64,000 nt of DNA from Roseovarius sp. ZX-A-9 (GTDB taxonomy: Bacteria > Pseudomonadota > Alphaproteobacteria > Rhodobacterales > Rhodobacteraceae). Below are positions 28,772 through 37,441 of this stretch, piece by piece. Position 1 is the stretch's first letter. Every line of letters starts with the position of its first letter. The notes under the pieces were generated by a model that worked only from the letters and a program-made list of their open reading frames with translations, was not told where the DNA came from and did no database searches. The translations under genes were made by a program, and so were the position numbers. The DNA lies in contig NZ_JAPWHW010000009.1 in NCBI RefSeq assembly GCF_028369135.1, positions 120,190-184,189 on the forward strand, read 5' to 3'.

Positions 28772-30817
28772 GTGCAGGTGTCAATTCAGGATCATGAATC
28801 GCCAGAAGATAAGGTGCCCGCGCAATCCGGGGTGCGCGTGCTTTCGCTTGCCGGCAGCGCCGCAAACGCGTTGGACGCCGATGTGCGAACTCGCCTGAGC
28901 GAAGAGCTCTCTGCTGCACAAGTGGACCCGGATGTGCGCGCCATCGTTTTGGCCGGCGGTGACGGGATGTTTTCGGCGGGCATCAACGTGATGGAATATG
29001 GCGCACCGCTTGCCGCGCCGTGGGTCGATACGCTGGCCGAACAGATCGAGCAGAGCGCGAAACCGGTCGTCGCTGCCATCGAGGGTGTCGCGTTGGGGGC
29101 GGGCTTCGCGCTGGCATTGGCCGCGCATGGCCGCGTGGCTCAAGAGGAGGCGCGCGTCGGCTTGCCCGAGGTGAAACTTGGCATCGTGCCCACGGGTGGT
29201 GCCACGCAGCGTCTGCCGCGTCTGGCGGGCGCGCAGGTCTCGCTTTCGCTGATGGTGTCGGGCCGCCCGGTGTCGGTGCGCGATCCGGGGTTTCGGCATG
29301 TGTTCGACCGGATCGTGACCGAGGATGTGGTGACCGAAGCGTGCGAACTGGCGGGTGGGCTGGCGGATGCGGGCCGCTGGACGCGGACCTGCGACAAGCG
29401 GGCAGGGCTGAGTGATCCGGCGGCCTATCTGAAGGCCACGGCCGAAATCTCGGCCCGAACGCGGGATGAAGACAGTGCCGAGGCCGGTATCGTGCGTGCC
29501 GTCGAGGGGGCACTGTTGCTGCCGTTCGAGCAGGGCATGGCACTGGAGGGGGCGCTGTTCGAAGCGACACGGCAGGCACCTGTCGCCCGCGCGGCGCGGC
29601 ATCTGCTTGTGGCGGAACGGCGCGCCGCTTTTGTGCCGCAGGTCGTGTCCGACGCGGCGCGACCAGTGCATGACGTGATCCTGACGGGGCAGCGCGGGGC
29701 CTTTGTCGAAACGGCGATCATGGCGCTCGATGCGGGTTGGTCGGTGCATTTGCGCCCGCCGCGCGCCACCGACGCGTCTGCCATTCGCGCCCGTCTGGCG
29801 GATATCTATGGCGGTGCAGTGCAGCGGGGCCGGATGGACGGTGCCGCGCGCGATGCGCGTCTCGCGCGGCTTCATCTGCTGCAAGAGGGCACGGCCGAGC
29901 CGGAAGCGGATCTGGTGTTCGAACTGGGCGGTGCGGGACCAGCCCTGTCCGGCAATCCGGCTCGCGTGCGGCTCGGGGATGGTGACGACGTGCGCTCGGG
30001 CTCCACGGGGCCGCAACTCTGGGCACGGCTCTATGCGCCGGCGCATAGCGCCTTGTTGGCAGAGGTCGCGTCTGGCAAGGGCGCGCAGCCCGACGAGGTC
30101 GCGACGCTGGTCCAGGCGCTGGGCCGCGCGCGCAAGACCGTGATCCGCGCGGGTACCTTCCCAGGCATGATCGGGCGCAATCTGGACTGGGTGCTCTGGT
30201 CGGCGGCGCTGGCGCTGGCCGAGGCGGGACACAACCTCTACGAGATCGACGCGGCGGCAAGGCGGCTGGGCTATGCGCAGGGCCCGTTCAGTCAGATGGA
30301 TACCGAGGGGCTGGCGGTTGTGGCCGCCTGGCTTGATCATCTCGGGGCGGCGCGCGGCGCACCGCCGCTGACAGAGAGCAGCCCGATCCGGCTTCTGGCG
30401 CGGGACGGCCATACCGGCCGGCGTGCCGGGCGTGGGTTCTACATCTATGATGCGGGGAAGGCGCAACCTGACCCGGGTATTCAGGCCCGTATCGACGCTT
30501 TGGCAAAAACGTCTGAGGCGGCGCTGAAAGCCGCCGATCCCGGTGCTGCTTTGGCGGCGGCGATCGTGAACGAGGCCGCCCGCCTGCTCGCGCTCGGAGT
30601 CGCCCTGCGCGCCAGCGATATCGATGTCGTGCTGGTCAAAGGCATGGGCGTCGCGCGCGAGAAGGGTGGGTTGCTGATCCAGGCGGATATCAAGGGCCTG
30701 TTCTCCGCCCTGCGGGTGATGAAAACACTCGCACCCGCCGCCCCGCATCTATGGGAGCCGCAGGAGGGTGTGCTCGATATGGTCAAGAACGGCGTGGGGT
30801 TCTTTGGCCGCGGCTGA
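28772..30817 (+). CDS. FadJ-like enoyl-CoA hydratase/3-hydroxyacyl-CoA dehydrogenase, catalytically degenerate
   Basis: A 681-residue two-domain protein with the layout of FadJ/FadB: crotonase domain (residues 15-190), then a 3-hydroxyacyl-CoA dehydrogenase part. The crotonase oxyanion site FSAGINVMEY and Glu133 in GLPEVKLG are kept, but the first catalytic Glu is Ala113 (GAGFALAL instead of G-LELAL). In the dehydrogenase part the dinucleotide loop is DVILTGQRGAF (residues 301-311) rather than GAGxMG. The catalytic His of the HFFNPVH motif aligns with Arg419 (ARLYAPAH). It may therefore be a non-catalytic or altered-substrate member. GTG 28772 is supported by GGAG eight bases upstream. Confidence 0.8.
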   Translation: MQVSIQDHESPEDKVPAQSGVRVLSLAGSAANALDADVRTRLSEELSAAQVDPDVRAIVLAGGDGMFSAGINVMEYGAPLAAPWVDTLAEQIEQSAKPVVAAIEGVALGAGFALALAAHGRVAQEEARVGLPEVKLGIVPTGGATQRLPRLAGAQVSLSLMVSGRPVSVRDPGFRHVFDRIVTEDVVTEACELAGGLADAGRWTRTCDKRAGLSDPAAYLKATAEISARTRDEDSAEAGIVRAVEGALLLPFEQGMALEGALFEATRQAPVARAARHLLVAERRAAFVPQVVSDAARPVHDVILTGQRGAFVETAIMALDAGWSVHLRPPRATDASAIRARLADIYGGAVQRGRMDGAARDARLARLHLLQEGTAEPEADLVFELGGAGPALSGNPARVRLGDGDDVRSGSTGPQLWARLYAPAHSALLAEVASGKGAQPDEVATLVQALGRARKTVIRAGTFPGMIGRNLDWVLWSAALALAEAGHNLYEIDAAARRLGYAQGPFSQMDTEGLAVVAAWLDHLGAARGAPPLTESSPIRLLARDGHTGRRAGRGFYIYDAGKAQPDPGIQARIDALAKTSEAALKAADPGAALAAAIVNEAARLLALGVALRASDIDVVLVKGMGVAREKGGLLIQADIKGLFSALRVMKTLAPAAPHLWEPQEGVLDMVKNGVGFFGRG

Positions 30818-30827
30818 CGCGCGCGGG

Positions 30828-31043
30828 TCAGCCCAGCAGGATTCCGATGACCACCATCATCAGGCCGATTACAGACAAAAAGAGCGCGGCAGAATTAAGC
30901 GGCACGATCCCTTGCAGGACTGCACGCATTTCCGCATCGCCGAGCCCAGCCTTGCGGGCGCGCCAGACCCGGACGATGCACCAGACAAGGCCCGCAAGCC
31001 CCGCCAGGGACACAGCCGCGCCCGACCAGATTACAATGTCCAT
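30828..31043 (-). CDS. Small two-helix membrane protein, unknown
   Basis: A 71-residue protein beginning MDIVIWSGAAVSLAGLAGL with two hydrophobic segments separated by a short basic/acidic loop (RVWRARKAGLGDAEMRAVLQG). ATG 31043 is chosen for the AGGAG ribosome site nine bases upstream. No domain recognised. It is convergent with the FadJ-like gene (10 bases apart) and divergent from gapR. Similar small proteins are common in Rhodobacterales, but the role is unknown. Confidence 0.6.
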   Translation of the reverse strand: MDIVIWSGAAVSLAGLAGLVWCIVRVWRARKAGLGDAEMRAVLQGIVPLNSAALFLSVIGLMMVVIGILLG

Positions 31044-31181
31044 CTTGCGCACTCCTTCGGGGCGTTATCCTGCCCTGCGCCTAGACCAGTTTTGGACGAT
31101 GCTCAAGCCGCTCGGCTCTTGCGGGGGCCGCAAGCGCGCGCTAATCACGAGGTCCAGACAAGAGGCAGAGAGACATAAAAA

Positions 31182-31442
31182 ATGAACGACAGCGTTTCCG
31201 ACAGCACCTACCGCGTGACCGCCGATGAACTGCGCCAGTTCATCGAACGGTACGAGCGGCTGGAAGCCGAGAAAAAAGACATCGCCGAGCAGCAAAAAGA
31301 GGTGATGGCCGAAGCCAAGGGGCGCGGCTATGATACCAAGGTGCTGCGCAAGGTCGTGGCCCTGCGCAAGCGCGACAAGGACGACATCGCCGAAGAAGAG
31401 GCGGTTTTGGAAATGTACAAAGAAGCGCTTGGGATGGCCTGA
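31182..31442 (+). CDS. gapR: DUF2312 nucleoid-associated protein, GapR family
   Basis: An 86-residue, highly charged helical protein. The stretch [59 protein letters not shown] (split at domain breaks) matches DUF2312. The Caulobacter member GapR binds overtwisted, AT-rich DNA ahead of replication forks and promotes topoisomerase activity. The length is typical. It stands alone, with a long non-coding stretch downstream. ATG 31182 follows GAGAGAC. Confidence 0.93.
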   Translation: MNDSVSDSTYRVTADELRQFIERYERLEAEKKDIAEQQKEVMAEAKGRGYDTKVLRKVVALRKRDKDDIAEEEAVLEMYKEALGMA

Positions 31443-31744
31443 AGCTCCTGCGCGGCGGCATCGACCGTATTTTTCGATCTGGCGTCGCCGCGGCCCGGAT
31501 GGGTGCCGTGCGAGGCCAGGACACACCTTGAAGGCCATCGACCTGCCGCCGGATGCGCATGTACTCCACGCGTCCGGTCGCTATACCGCGTAGCCCAGCG
31601 TCCCGATTTGACCGTTTATTCTGGTCGCTGCTGAAGTACCCTCCTAAAGATTGACGCCGCGCTGCTTTCAGCCCGGCTCGAGGCTGGCTAGTCGCTGAAT
31701 TTCCGTGCAATAGATGGCGGTGCATTACGTATCGTCAATCGATT
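31443..31744. other. Intergenic region with no gene seen
   Basis: About 300 bases between gapR and the ClC gene. No coding frame, RNA gene or strong hairpin was found. The downstream promoter should lie here. Confidence 0.5.
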
Positions 31745-33106
31745 GTGTTTCGTGCCATGCGTCGCTTTGATTATCTTGAACTCGTCATCATGCTGGCCAC
31801 CGTTGCGCAGTGGCTTGTGCTGGCGACCATCGCGGGCGCGGTCGTGGGCACCGGAACCAGCCTGTTCCTGCACACATTGTTCTACATGTCCGAGCGCACC
31901 GCTGATGTCTCATTGGGACTACAGATGTTGCTGCTGCCGGCGGGTGGGCTGCTGAACGGTTTGCTGCTGCATTACGGCTATCTGAACCATGCCAGCGATC
32001 TCAAGGATTCACTGTTTGCCGCCGTTCATGTTCAGAAAGGGCGGATGCCGTTCAGAACCATCCTGATCAAGCCAATCGCCGCCGTCATCACGCTGGCAAG
32101 CGGCGGATCGGCGGGCAAGGAAGGGCCATGCTCACATATCGGGGCGTCGCTGGGGGCGGCGATCGGGAAGGTGCTGCATCTCAATTCCGAACTCCGCGAG
32201 CGGCTGGTGGCCTGCGGTGTCAGTGCCGGTTTTGCCAGTGTCTTTGGCACACCGATTGCCGGTGCCATCTACGGGGTCGAGGTGCTGGCCATCGGGCGCA
32301 TTCGCCACGATTTCCTGTTCCCGGCGGTGGTGGCCGGTGTCACATCCTACCAGGTCACCGACTGGTGGGGTGTGCCGTTCAATTACTATGACATCGCGGT
32401 GCTGCCCGGATTTTCGCAACTGTTGTTCTTCAAGACCGTGATGATCGGGATCATTGCCGGGGTGGTGGCGCTGATCTTTGTCGAGGCGGTGCATCGCGTG
32501 ACACACTTTTTCACAGCAGTTCGGACCCGGTTCAATGTCTGGCCACCGCTGATGCCGGTGTTGGGCGGAATGATCCTGGCGGTTTTGATCCTGGTCATCC
32601 CCGACGATTATCTGGGCCTCAGCCTGCCGATGGTCGAACGGGCGGTATCCGGCGAGGCGATGCCGTATTTCGGCTTTCTGTGGAAGACGCTGCTGGTGGC
32701 GATCACTCTGGGATCAGGATTTTACGGCGGGATCGCGACGCCGCAATTCGTGATCGGGGCATTGGCGGGCAATGCCTTTGCGCCCCTGTTCGGGCTGGAC
32801 CCGGCATTGGGGGCCGCCGTCGGGCTGGTTTCGGTCATTGCCGCAGCCTCGAACACGCCGATTGCGGCAGTCCTGATGGGGATGGAGCTGTTTGGCGGTG
32901 CGATCGGGCTGGTTTATGTCGGCGGCGCGGCCATCGCGGCCTATGTCGTCATCGGCCATCGCAGCATCTATCTTGAGCAACGTATGGCCTACACCAAGTC
33001 CTCGTGGATGCGGATTCGGCCTGACCTGCTTGTGGGGGTCGAAAAGGCCCGGTTGTCACACGGGTTGCTGCGCTGGTGGTGGAAGCATCGCAGAAAAGGC
33101 CCGTAG
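31745..33106 (+). CDS. ClC-family chloride channel/antiporter
   Basis: A 453-residue membrane protein with about ten helices. The GKEGP filter motif (SAGKEGPCSHIGASLG) and the last selectivity-region motif in a weak form (GSGFYGGIATPQFVIGALAG) are visible. The first filter motif GSGIPE of typical ClC proteins is not found at the expected place, where ASDLKDSLFAAVH stands. No cytosolic CBS domains follow. GTG 31745 or ATG 31757 could both be the start; neither has a strong ribosome site. A bidirectional terminator follows at 33114-33143. Confidence 0.85.
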   Translation: MFRAMRRFDYLELVIMLATVAQWLVLATIAGAVVGTGTSLFLHTLFYMSERTADVSLGLQMLLLPAGGLLNGLLLHYGYLNHASDLKDSLFAAVHVQKGRMPFRTILIKPIAAVITLASGGSAGKEGPCSHIGASLGAAIGKVLHLNSELRERLVACGVSAGFASVFGTPIAGAIYGVEVLAIGRIRHDFLFPAVVAGVTSYQVTDWWGVPFNYYDIAVLPGFSQLLFFKTVMIGIIAGVVALIFVEAVHRVTHFFTAVRTRFNVWPPLMPVLGGMILAVLILVIPDDYLGLSLPMVERAVSGEAMPYFGFLWKTLLVAITLGSGFYGGIATPQFVIGALAGNAFAPLFGLDPALGAAVGLVSVIAAASNTPIAAVLMGMELFGGAIGLVYVGGAAIAAYVVIGHRSIYLEQRMAYTKSSWMRIRPDLLVGVEKARLSHGLLRWWWKHRRKGP

Positions 33107-33113
33107 AACGAAA

Positions 33114-33143
33114 AAAGCCGCGCGGCAATCACCGCGCGGCTTT
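33114..33143. terminator. Bidirectional intrinsic terminator
   Basis: A 12-base-pair stem AAAGCCGCGCGG / CCGCGCGGCTTT, with a six-base loop, an A run before and T residues after. It sits between the convergent ClC gene and rplI and can end both transcripts. Confidence 0.85.
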
Positions 33144-33164
33144 CTGATCTTGTAGGCGAAACGA

Positions 33165-33800
33165 TCAGTTGTTTTCGTCGTCGCCTTCACCGTCTTCGGG
33201 CAGAACTTCTTCGACCGACTCGGCAAGCGCGTCGTCGTCGGACGCGGCAGAGCCGATATCGTCAAACAGCTCGGCGATCTCGTAATCGGCTGCCGCTTCT
33301 TCTTCGGCTGCCAGTTCCTGGATCGATTTGCCGGACGCCTGCAGTTCGGCCTCTTCGGGCGAACGGGCTACGTTCAGCGAGATGGTGGCCGTAACTTCCG
33401 GGTGCAGCGTGACGATCACGTCATGCAGGCCCAGATATTTGATCGGGCTGGCCAGCGCGACCTGCTTGCGGTCGAGCGTGAAGCCGGCTTCGGTCGATGC
33501 ATCGGCTGCGTCGCGGGTCGAGACGGAGCCGTAAAGCGCGCCTGAGTCGGCCGCCTGACGAATCACGACGAAAGTCTGACCGTTGAGCTTTTCGGCCATG
33601 GCTTCGGCTTCTTTGCGGGTTTCCAGGTTGTCCGCTTCCAGCTGCGCCTTGCGCGATGCGAAGTCGGCGATGTTCTGCTCGGAAGCCGACAGCGCCTTGC
33701 CCTGCGGCAGCAGATAGTTGCGTGCAAAGCCGGGCTTGACGTCCACGACTTCGCCCATCTGGCCCAGTTTGGCCACACGTTCGAGAAGGATCACTTGCAT
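33165..33800 (-). CDS. rplI: 50S ribosomal protein L9
   Basis: A 211-residue ribosomal protein. The N-terminal rRNA-binding domain ([36 protein letters not shown], split) and the middle helix are conserved. The C-terminal about 50 residues form a very acidic tail rich in Glu and Asp ([18 protein letters not shown]) absent from the about 150-residue E. coli protein, an extension common in alphaproteobacteria. Last gene of rpsF-rpsR-rplI, 12 bases after rpsR. Confidence 0.97.
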   Translation of the reverse strand: MQVILLERVAKLGQMGEVVDVKPGFARNYLLPQGKALSASEQNIADFASRKAQLEADNLETRKEAEAMAEKLNGQTFVVIRQAADSGALYGSVSTRDAADASTEAGFTLDRKQVALASPIKYLGLHDVIVTLHPEVTATISLNVARSPEEAELQASGKSIQELAAEEEAAADYEIAELFDDIGSAASDDDALAESVEEVLPEDGEGDDENN

Positions 33801-33812
33801 ATCAATTGTTCC

Positions 33813-34040
33813 TTATTTCACGGCGTAGGGCAGCAGGGCGAGGAAGCGGGCGCGTTTGATGGCACGGGCCAGTTCGCGTTGCTTCTTGGCCGAGACGGCG
33901 GTGATGCGGGAAGGCACGATCTTGCCACGCTCGGAGATGTAGCGTTGCAGCAGGCGCGTGTCCTTGTAGTCGATCGCGGGTGCGTTGTCGCCCGAGAAGG
34001 GGCAGACCTTGCGGCGGCGGAAAAATGGTTTTGCGGCCAT
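33813..34040 (-). CDS. rpsR: 30S ribosomal protein S18
   Basis: A 75-residue protein that contacts S6 on the small-subunit platform. Recognisable stretches: [64 protein letters not shown]. The cysteine in VCPF is kept. The length is normal. It sits between rpsF and rplI in the usual operon. Confidence 0.98.
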   Translation of the reverse strand: MAAKPFFRRRKVCPFSGDNAPAIDYKDTRLLQRYISERGKIVPSRITAVSAKKQRELARAIKRARFLALLPYAVK

Positions 34041-34068
34041 GGTTTAGTTCCTTGTCTCTAGGCGTTGA

Positions 34069-34422
34069 TCAGCGGCGCTCACGGCGCTCGGCGCGCTCGT
34101 CGCGTTTCTGCATCTGGACCGAAGGGCCCTCGGCGTGTGCGTCAACCTTGATGGTCAAAACGCGCATCACGTCGTCATGCAGGCGCATCAGGCGTTCCAT
34201 TTCCTGCACTGCTGCGGCGGGCGCATCGGTGCGCAGAAAGGCATAGTGGCCCTTGCGGTTCTTGTTGATCTTGTAGGCCATCGTCTTGACGCCCCAGTAC
34301 TCGTGCTCGACGAGTTTGCCGCCGTTGTCGGACAGCACTGTGCCGAAATGTTCGATGAGGCCCTCGGCCTGCGCTGACGAAAGGTCTTGGCGCGAGATAA
34401 AGACATGCTCGTAAAGGGGCAT
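34069..34422 (-). CDS. rpsF: 30S ribosomal protein S6
   Basis: A 117-residue ribosomal protein starting MPLYEHVFISRQDLSSAQAEGLIEHF, with the family stretch VEHEYWGVKTMAYKINKNRKGHYAFLRTDAPAAAVQEMERLMRLHDDVMRV (split). The C-terminus is basic (RDERAERRERR). ATG 34422 is the natural start; the upstream extension to 34509 lacks similarity. First gene of the S6-S18-L9 operon. Confidence 0.97.
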   Translation of the reverse strand: MPLYEHVFISRQDLSSAQAEGLIEHFGTVLSDNGGKLVEHEYWGVKTMAYKINKNRKGHYAFLRTDAPAAAVQEMERLMRLHDDVMRVLTIKVDAHAEGPSVQMQKRDERAERRERR

Positions 34423-34700
34423 GCGAATTCCACTTCTATCAAGGCGCATTTCAAAGGACGGGCCGGTGATCCTTTCGCGGCCCATCCACGAGAGACTGCG
34501 CGGGTTCACGAATTCATGCGAAAGGAAACGACCCTATAGGGCGGATCGCCCCGCGCTGCAAGGCCCGCGGTCACGTCTGGCACTGGCGTGTTGCCGGCCT
34601 CTCTCCGGCCCGACTATCGCCGGGCTTCCGCCCCATTTCAGCCGCCATCGTCTGCCAACCTGACGCCAGCGAAAATAACACAGAACGAGAGGTGTGCCAG

Positions 34701-35213
34701 ATGATCACGCTACCGCAGACCTGTATGCCCGAAGGCCCGATCCGCCGCGAGATGCCGGTGCCCTCGCATCATGTCGAGGCCGAGGTCGAGTCCGCGCTGC
34801 GCATGCTGGTCCATCGCGGTACCGGTGTCGCGGCAATTCTCGCGGCTTTTGGCATCTGGCTGGTTCCGGTCGCGTCCGGAGATGCTGCCATGCAGCTGGT
34901 CAGGCTCGTGATGTCGGTCGCCCTGTTCATGGGGGGCTGGATGCTGTTTGCCTCTCTGCGCTCTGACGAAGGCCCGACAATCCAGATCGACCCCCGCCGC
35001 CGCCTGTTGACCATCGTCGACCATGACGGGCGCGGCAAGGTGCGGATGACCCACGAGCACCATATCGACAGCTTGTCCGAGATCGTGCTGCGCGACGGGC
35101 TGCTGACTGCGCGCGATGCGCAGGGGCGCAGCCTGCTGGCGATTCTCGTGAAAGATGCGGGCACCAAGCTGGCGCTCCGGCAGATGCTGTGTTGCGAGCC
35201 CGACGCGTGCTGA
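34701..35213 (+). CDS. Hypothetical inner-membrane protein with two helices
   Basis: A 170-residue protein. An N-terminal cytosolic stretch is followed by two hydrophobic segments (TGVAAILAAFGIWLVPVASG and LVRLVMSVALFMGGWMLFASL). The soluble C-terminal part (IQIDPRRRLLTIVDHDGRG, IDSLSEIVLRDGLLTARDAQGRSLLAILVKD) looks like a small beta-sandwich or PH-like domain. ATG 34701 follows GAGAGGTG. Members are found mainly in Rhodobacterales as far as I recall; no function is known. Confidence 0.7.
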   Translation: MITLPQTCMPEGPIRREMPVPSHHVEAEVESALRMLVHRGTGVAAILAAFGIWLVPVASGDAAMQLVRLVMSVALFMGGWMLFASLRSDEGPTIQIDPRRRLLTIVDHDGRGKVRMTHEHHIDSLSEIVLRDGLLTARDAQGRSLLAILVKDAGTKLALRQMLCCEPDAC

Positions 35214-35357
35214 CAGCCTGGCTGCCGCCCGGTTTCGGCGGTTTCCCGCGCGTGCGCTGTTCGCTGGCTCACACGAAATGTTTATTTCTGAGCATTTGAT
35301 TGCGCGGCTGCGCAGACTAAGTTGTTTCCATCTAATTCAGATTTTGGAGAACAACAG

Positions 35358-35930
35358 ATGAAGTCGACTCTTTTTGCAGCCGCACTTGCCATGACCGCCA
35401 CGGGGGCGCTCGCCGCTCCGGAGAAATTCGTACTCGATCCCAGCCACAGCCAGGTCGTGTTCAGCTACGAGCACCTGGGCTTTTCCACCACCTACAACAT
35501 GTTCTCGGGCTTCGAGGGTGAAATCATGTTTGATCAGGAAGACCCGGCAAACTCTTCAGTTTCCGTCTCCATCCCCGTGATGTCACTGTTTACCGGTTGG
35601 GAAAAGCGGTTCGGGCACCTGATGTCCGGTGATTTCTTTGGCGCGACCGAGGGCGACATGATCACCTTCAAGTCGACGGGGATCGAAGTCACCGGTGACG
35701 ACGAGGCGATCATTACCGGCGACCTGACGATAAACGGCATCACCAAATCCGTACAGCTTGAGGCCGAGCTGAACAAATCCGGCCAGCACCCCATGGCGGG
35801 CAAGGCCTGGGCAGGATTCGATGCCGAGACAGAAATCAAACGTTCGGATTTCGGGCTGGGGGCGATGGCGCCCGCCGTCAGTGACGAGCTTGAGGTTCAT
35901 ATCTCGATCGAAGCGGGCGCGGCAGAATAA
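35358..35930 (+). CDS. YceI family lipid-binding periplasmic protein
   Basis: A 190-residue exported protein. Signal peptide MKSTLFAAALAMTATGALAA; then the YceI fold with FVLDPSHSQVVFSYEHLGFSTTYNMFSGFEGEI, FKSTGIEVTGDDEAIITGDLTINGITKSVQLEAEL and FGLGAMAPAVSDELEVHISIEA. YceI proteins are lipocalin-like and bind isoprenoid lipids. ATG 35358 follows TTGGAGA. The next gene, on the other strand, carries a YceI domain fused to cytochrome b561, suggesting a shared role. A terminator follows at 35953. Confidence 0.93.
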   Translation: MKSTLFAAALAMTATGALAAPEKFVLDPSHSQVVFSYEHLGFSTTYNMFSGFEGEIMFDQEDPANSSVSVSIPVMSLFTGWEKRFGHLMSGDFFGATEGDMITFKSTGIEVTGDDEAIITGDLTINGITKSVQLEAELNKSGQHPMAGKAWAGFDAETEIKRSDFGLGAMAPAVSDELEVHISIEAGAAE

Positions 35931-35952
35931 GCCCTAACGCCCCTGTAAGATG

Positions 35953-35987
35953 AAAAGCGCCCGCGATCCTTTCGCGGGCGCTTTTTT
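35953..35987 (+). terminator. Intrinsic terminator after yceI-like gene
   Basis: A 13-base-pair stem AAAAGCGCCCGCG (35953-35965) with CGCGGGCGCTTTT (35973-35985), a seven-base loop, and a T tract to 35987. The A run on the left makes it work on the minus strand too, for the cytochrome-YceI gene. Confidence 0.88.
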
Positions 35988-36004
35988 GCAAAATGCATCT
36001 GGCG

Positions 36005-37231
36005 TCATTCAGTGCGCGTCGCGGTCAGATCAAACCGAATTTCTACGCCAAATGCCAGCGTGCCTTCGTCTGACACGCTCTGACCAATGTTGAAGTCACG
36101 CCGGTCAACACGGGCGGACCCGCGCGCTTTTGCTTCGTTCCCGTCGATCTGCAGATCAAAGGGCAGGCGCAACGGCACGGACTGGTCCTTGATACGCAAC
36201 GTGCCATCGGCGACCAGCCCCGCCTCGGCCTCGCGCAGCAGGTCGGCGGTAAACGTGGCAGTGGCGTGGTTGGCTGCATCGAGATAATCCGCACCCTTCG
36301 CCTGATCCGTCATGCCGCCCAAACTGAGCGACGGGACCGAGATCGTCACCGTAACGGTGCCGCGCTGGCCCGGTGCATCTGATCCGTCATAGGTGATATC
36401 GGCAGTCCATTCGGCAAAGCTGCCGCTGATCGTGGATCCCATCTGCACAATTTCTATCTCAAGCGTGCCATCGCGTACCTGCCAGTCACTTGCGACCTCT
36501 TGCAATGTCGGGCCCTGCGCTGCGGGGGCATCATGAGTGAACCAACCGAGCCCGGCGGCCCCGGCAATCGTGCCCCCCCAGATGACCAGCGCCGCAAGGA
36601 CGGGCAGAACGTGCCCCGGCTGCTTGGTTGTCGGGGTGGCGGATGTATGCCCGGGCAACATCCGGCGCAGGGTCGCATCCTTGTCGATGATGTGGTGTTT
36701 CAGCGCGCCGGCCACATGCAGGCCGATGGCGCCGGCCAGAACCCATTGCAGTATGTAATGCAGCGTGCCTGCGATCTCTGCGACATAGGCCGATTTCGGC
36801 ACGAAGGGCAGTGACTGAGCGAGCGGCCACCAGATCGGGGCAAAGCCGGTATCCGCGGCGTGCGTTACCCAGCCCGACAGCGGCACCGCGACGAGCGAGC
36901 CGTAAATCAGCCAGTGCACGGTTTCAGCCGCGCGCGATTCGAGCACGGTATCGCCGTTCAGAAGCCCCGGCTTGGGCTGCGTCAACGCCCACACGATACG
37001 CGCCAGAGCGACGAAAAACAGGCTCACACCCAAGGTCTTGTGCATCGAAAAAAGCAGCGTTGCCCAGTCGATCAGGCTCTGCGACGCGCCGCCTTCGGAC
37101 GCGCGGACCTGATCGGCCAGATCGCTGGCGATCAGCCCCAGCGCAAACAGGCCGAGGATCAGAAGGGCCGTCAGCCAGTGAAAGAATTTCGCGACCGAAC
37201 CGTAGGAGTCGCGTGTATTGGAAAGGGCCAT
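36005..37231 (-). CDS. Cytochrome b561-YceI fusion protein
   Basis: A 408-residue membrane protein. Residues 1 to about 190 form a four-helix b-type cytochrome (FFHWLTALLILGLFALG, SMHKTLGVSLFFVALARIVWAL, TVHWLIYGSLVAVPLSGWVTH, GTLHYILQWVLAGAIGLHVAGALKHH) with the helix histidines expected to bind two hemes. A further hydrophobic helix (VLPVLAALVIWGGTIAGAAGLGW) leads to a C-terminal YceI domain (WQVRDGTLEIEIVQMGSTISGSF, FDLQIDGNEAKARGSARVDRRDFNIG). The fused order implies electron transfer linked to a periplasmic lipid or quinone ligand. It is convergent with the separate YceI gene. Confidence 0.88.
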   Translation of the reverse strand: MALSNTRDSYGSVAKFFHWLTALLILGLFALGLIASDLADQVRASEGGASQSLIDWATLLFSMHKTLGVSLFFVALARIVWALTQPKPGLLNGDTVLESRAAETVHWLIYGSLVAVPLSGWVTHAADTGFAPIWWPLAQSLPFVPKSAYVAEIAGTLHYILQWVLAGAIGLHVAGALKHHIIDKDATLRRMLPGHTSATPTTKQPGHVLPVLAALVIWGGTIAGAAGLGWFTHDAPAAQGPTLQEVASDWQVRDGTLEIEIVQMGSTISGSFAEWTADITYDGSDAPGQRGTVTVTISVPSLSLGGMTDQAKGADYLDAANHATATFTADLLREAEAGLVADGTLRIKDQSVPLRLPFDLQIDGNEAKARGSARVDRRDFNIGQSVSDEGTLAFGVEIRFDLTATRTE

Positions 37232-37441
37232 GTAGGTTGCATCCCATGCGGTGAAAAGACGGGCGGATTGCCTGACCCTACACTAGCGTACGTGGTGCGA
37301 CGGGCAATGCCAGGTTCTGCAGAGGAAGTGTTCGCAAATGCACGGGCTGGCGGGATCGGTGGGCGGCGCTTTGCCATTGTCCGTTGCCACCGGCAGGCAG
37401 GCGCGGTATCCGAAAGAAAAGGCTATAAGGAGACAGGCAGC

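Noticed and set aside
28781..30748. 655-codon minus-strand frame opposite the FadJ-like gene
   Set aside because: Antisense shadow; no domain pattern, while the plus-strand frame aligns to a known two-domain family.
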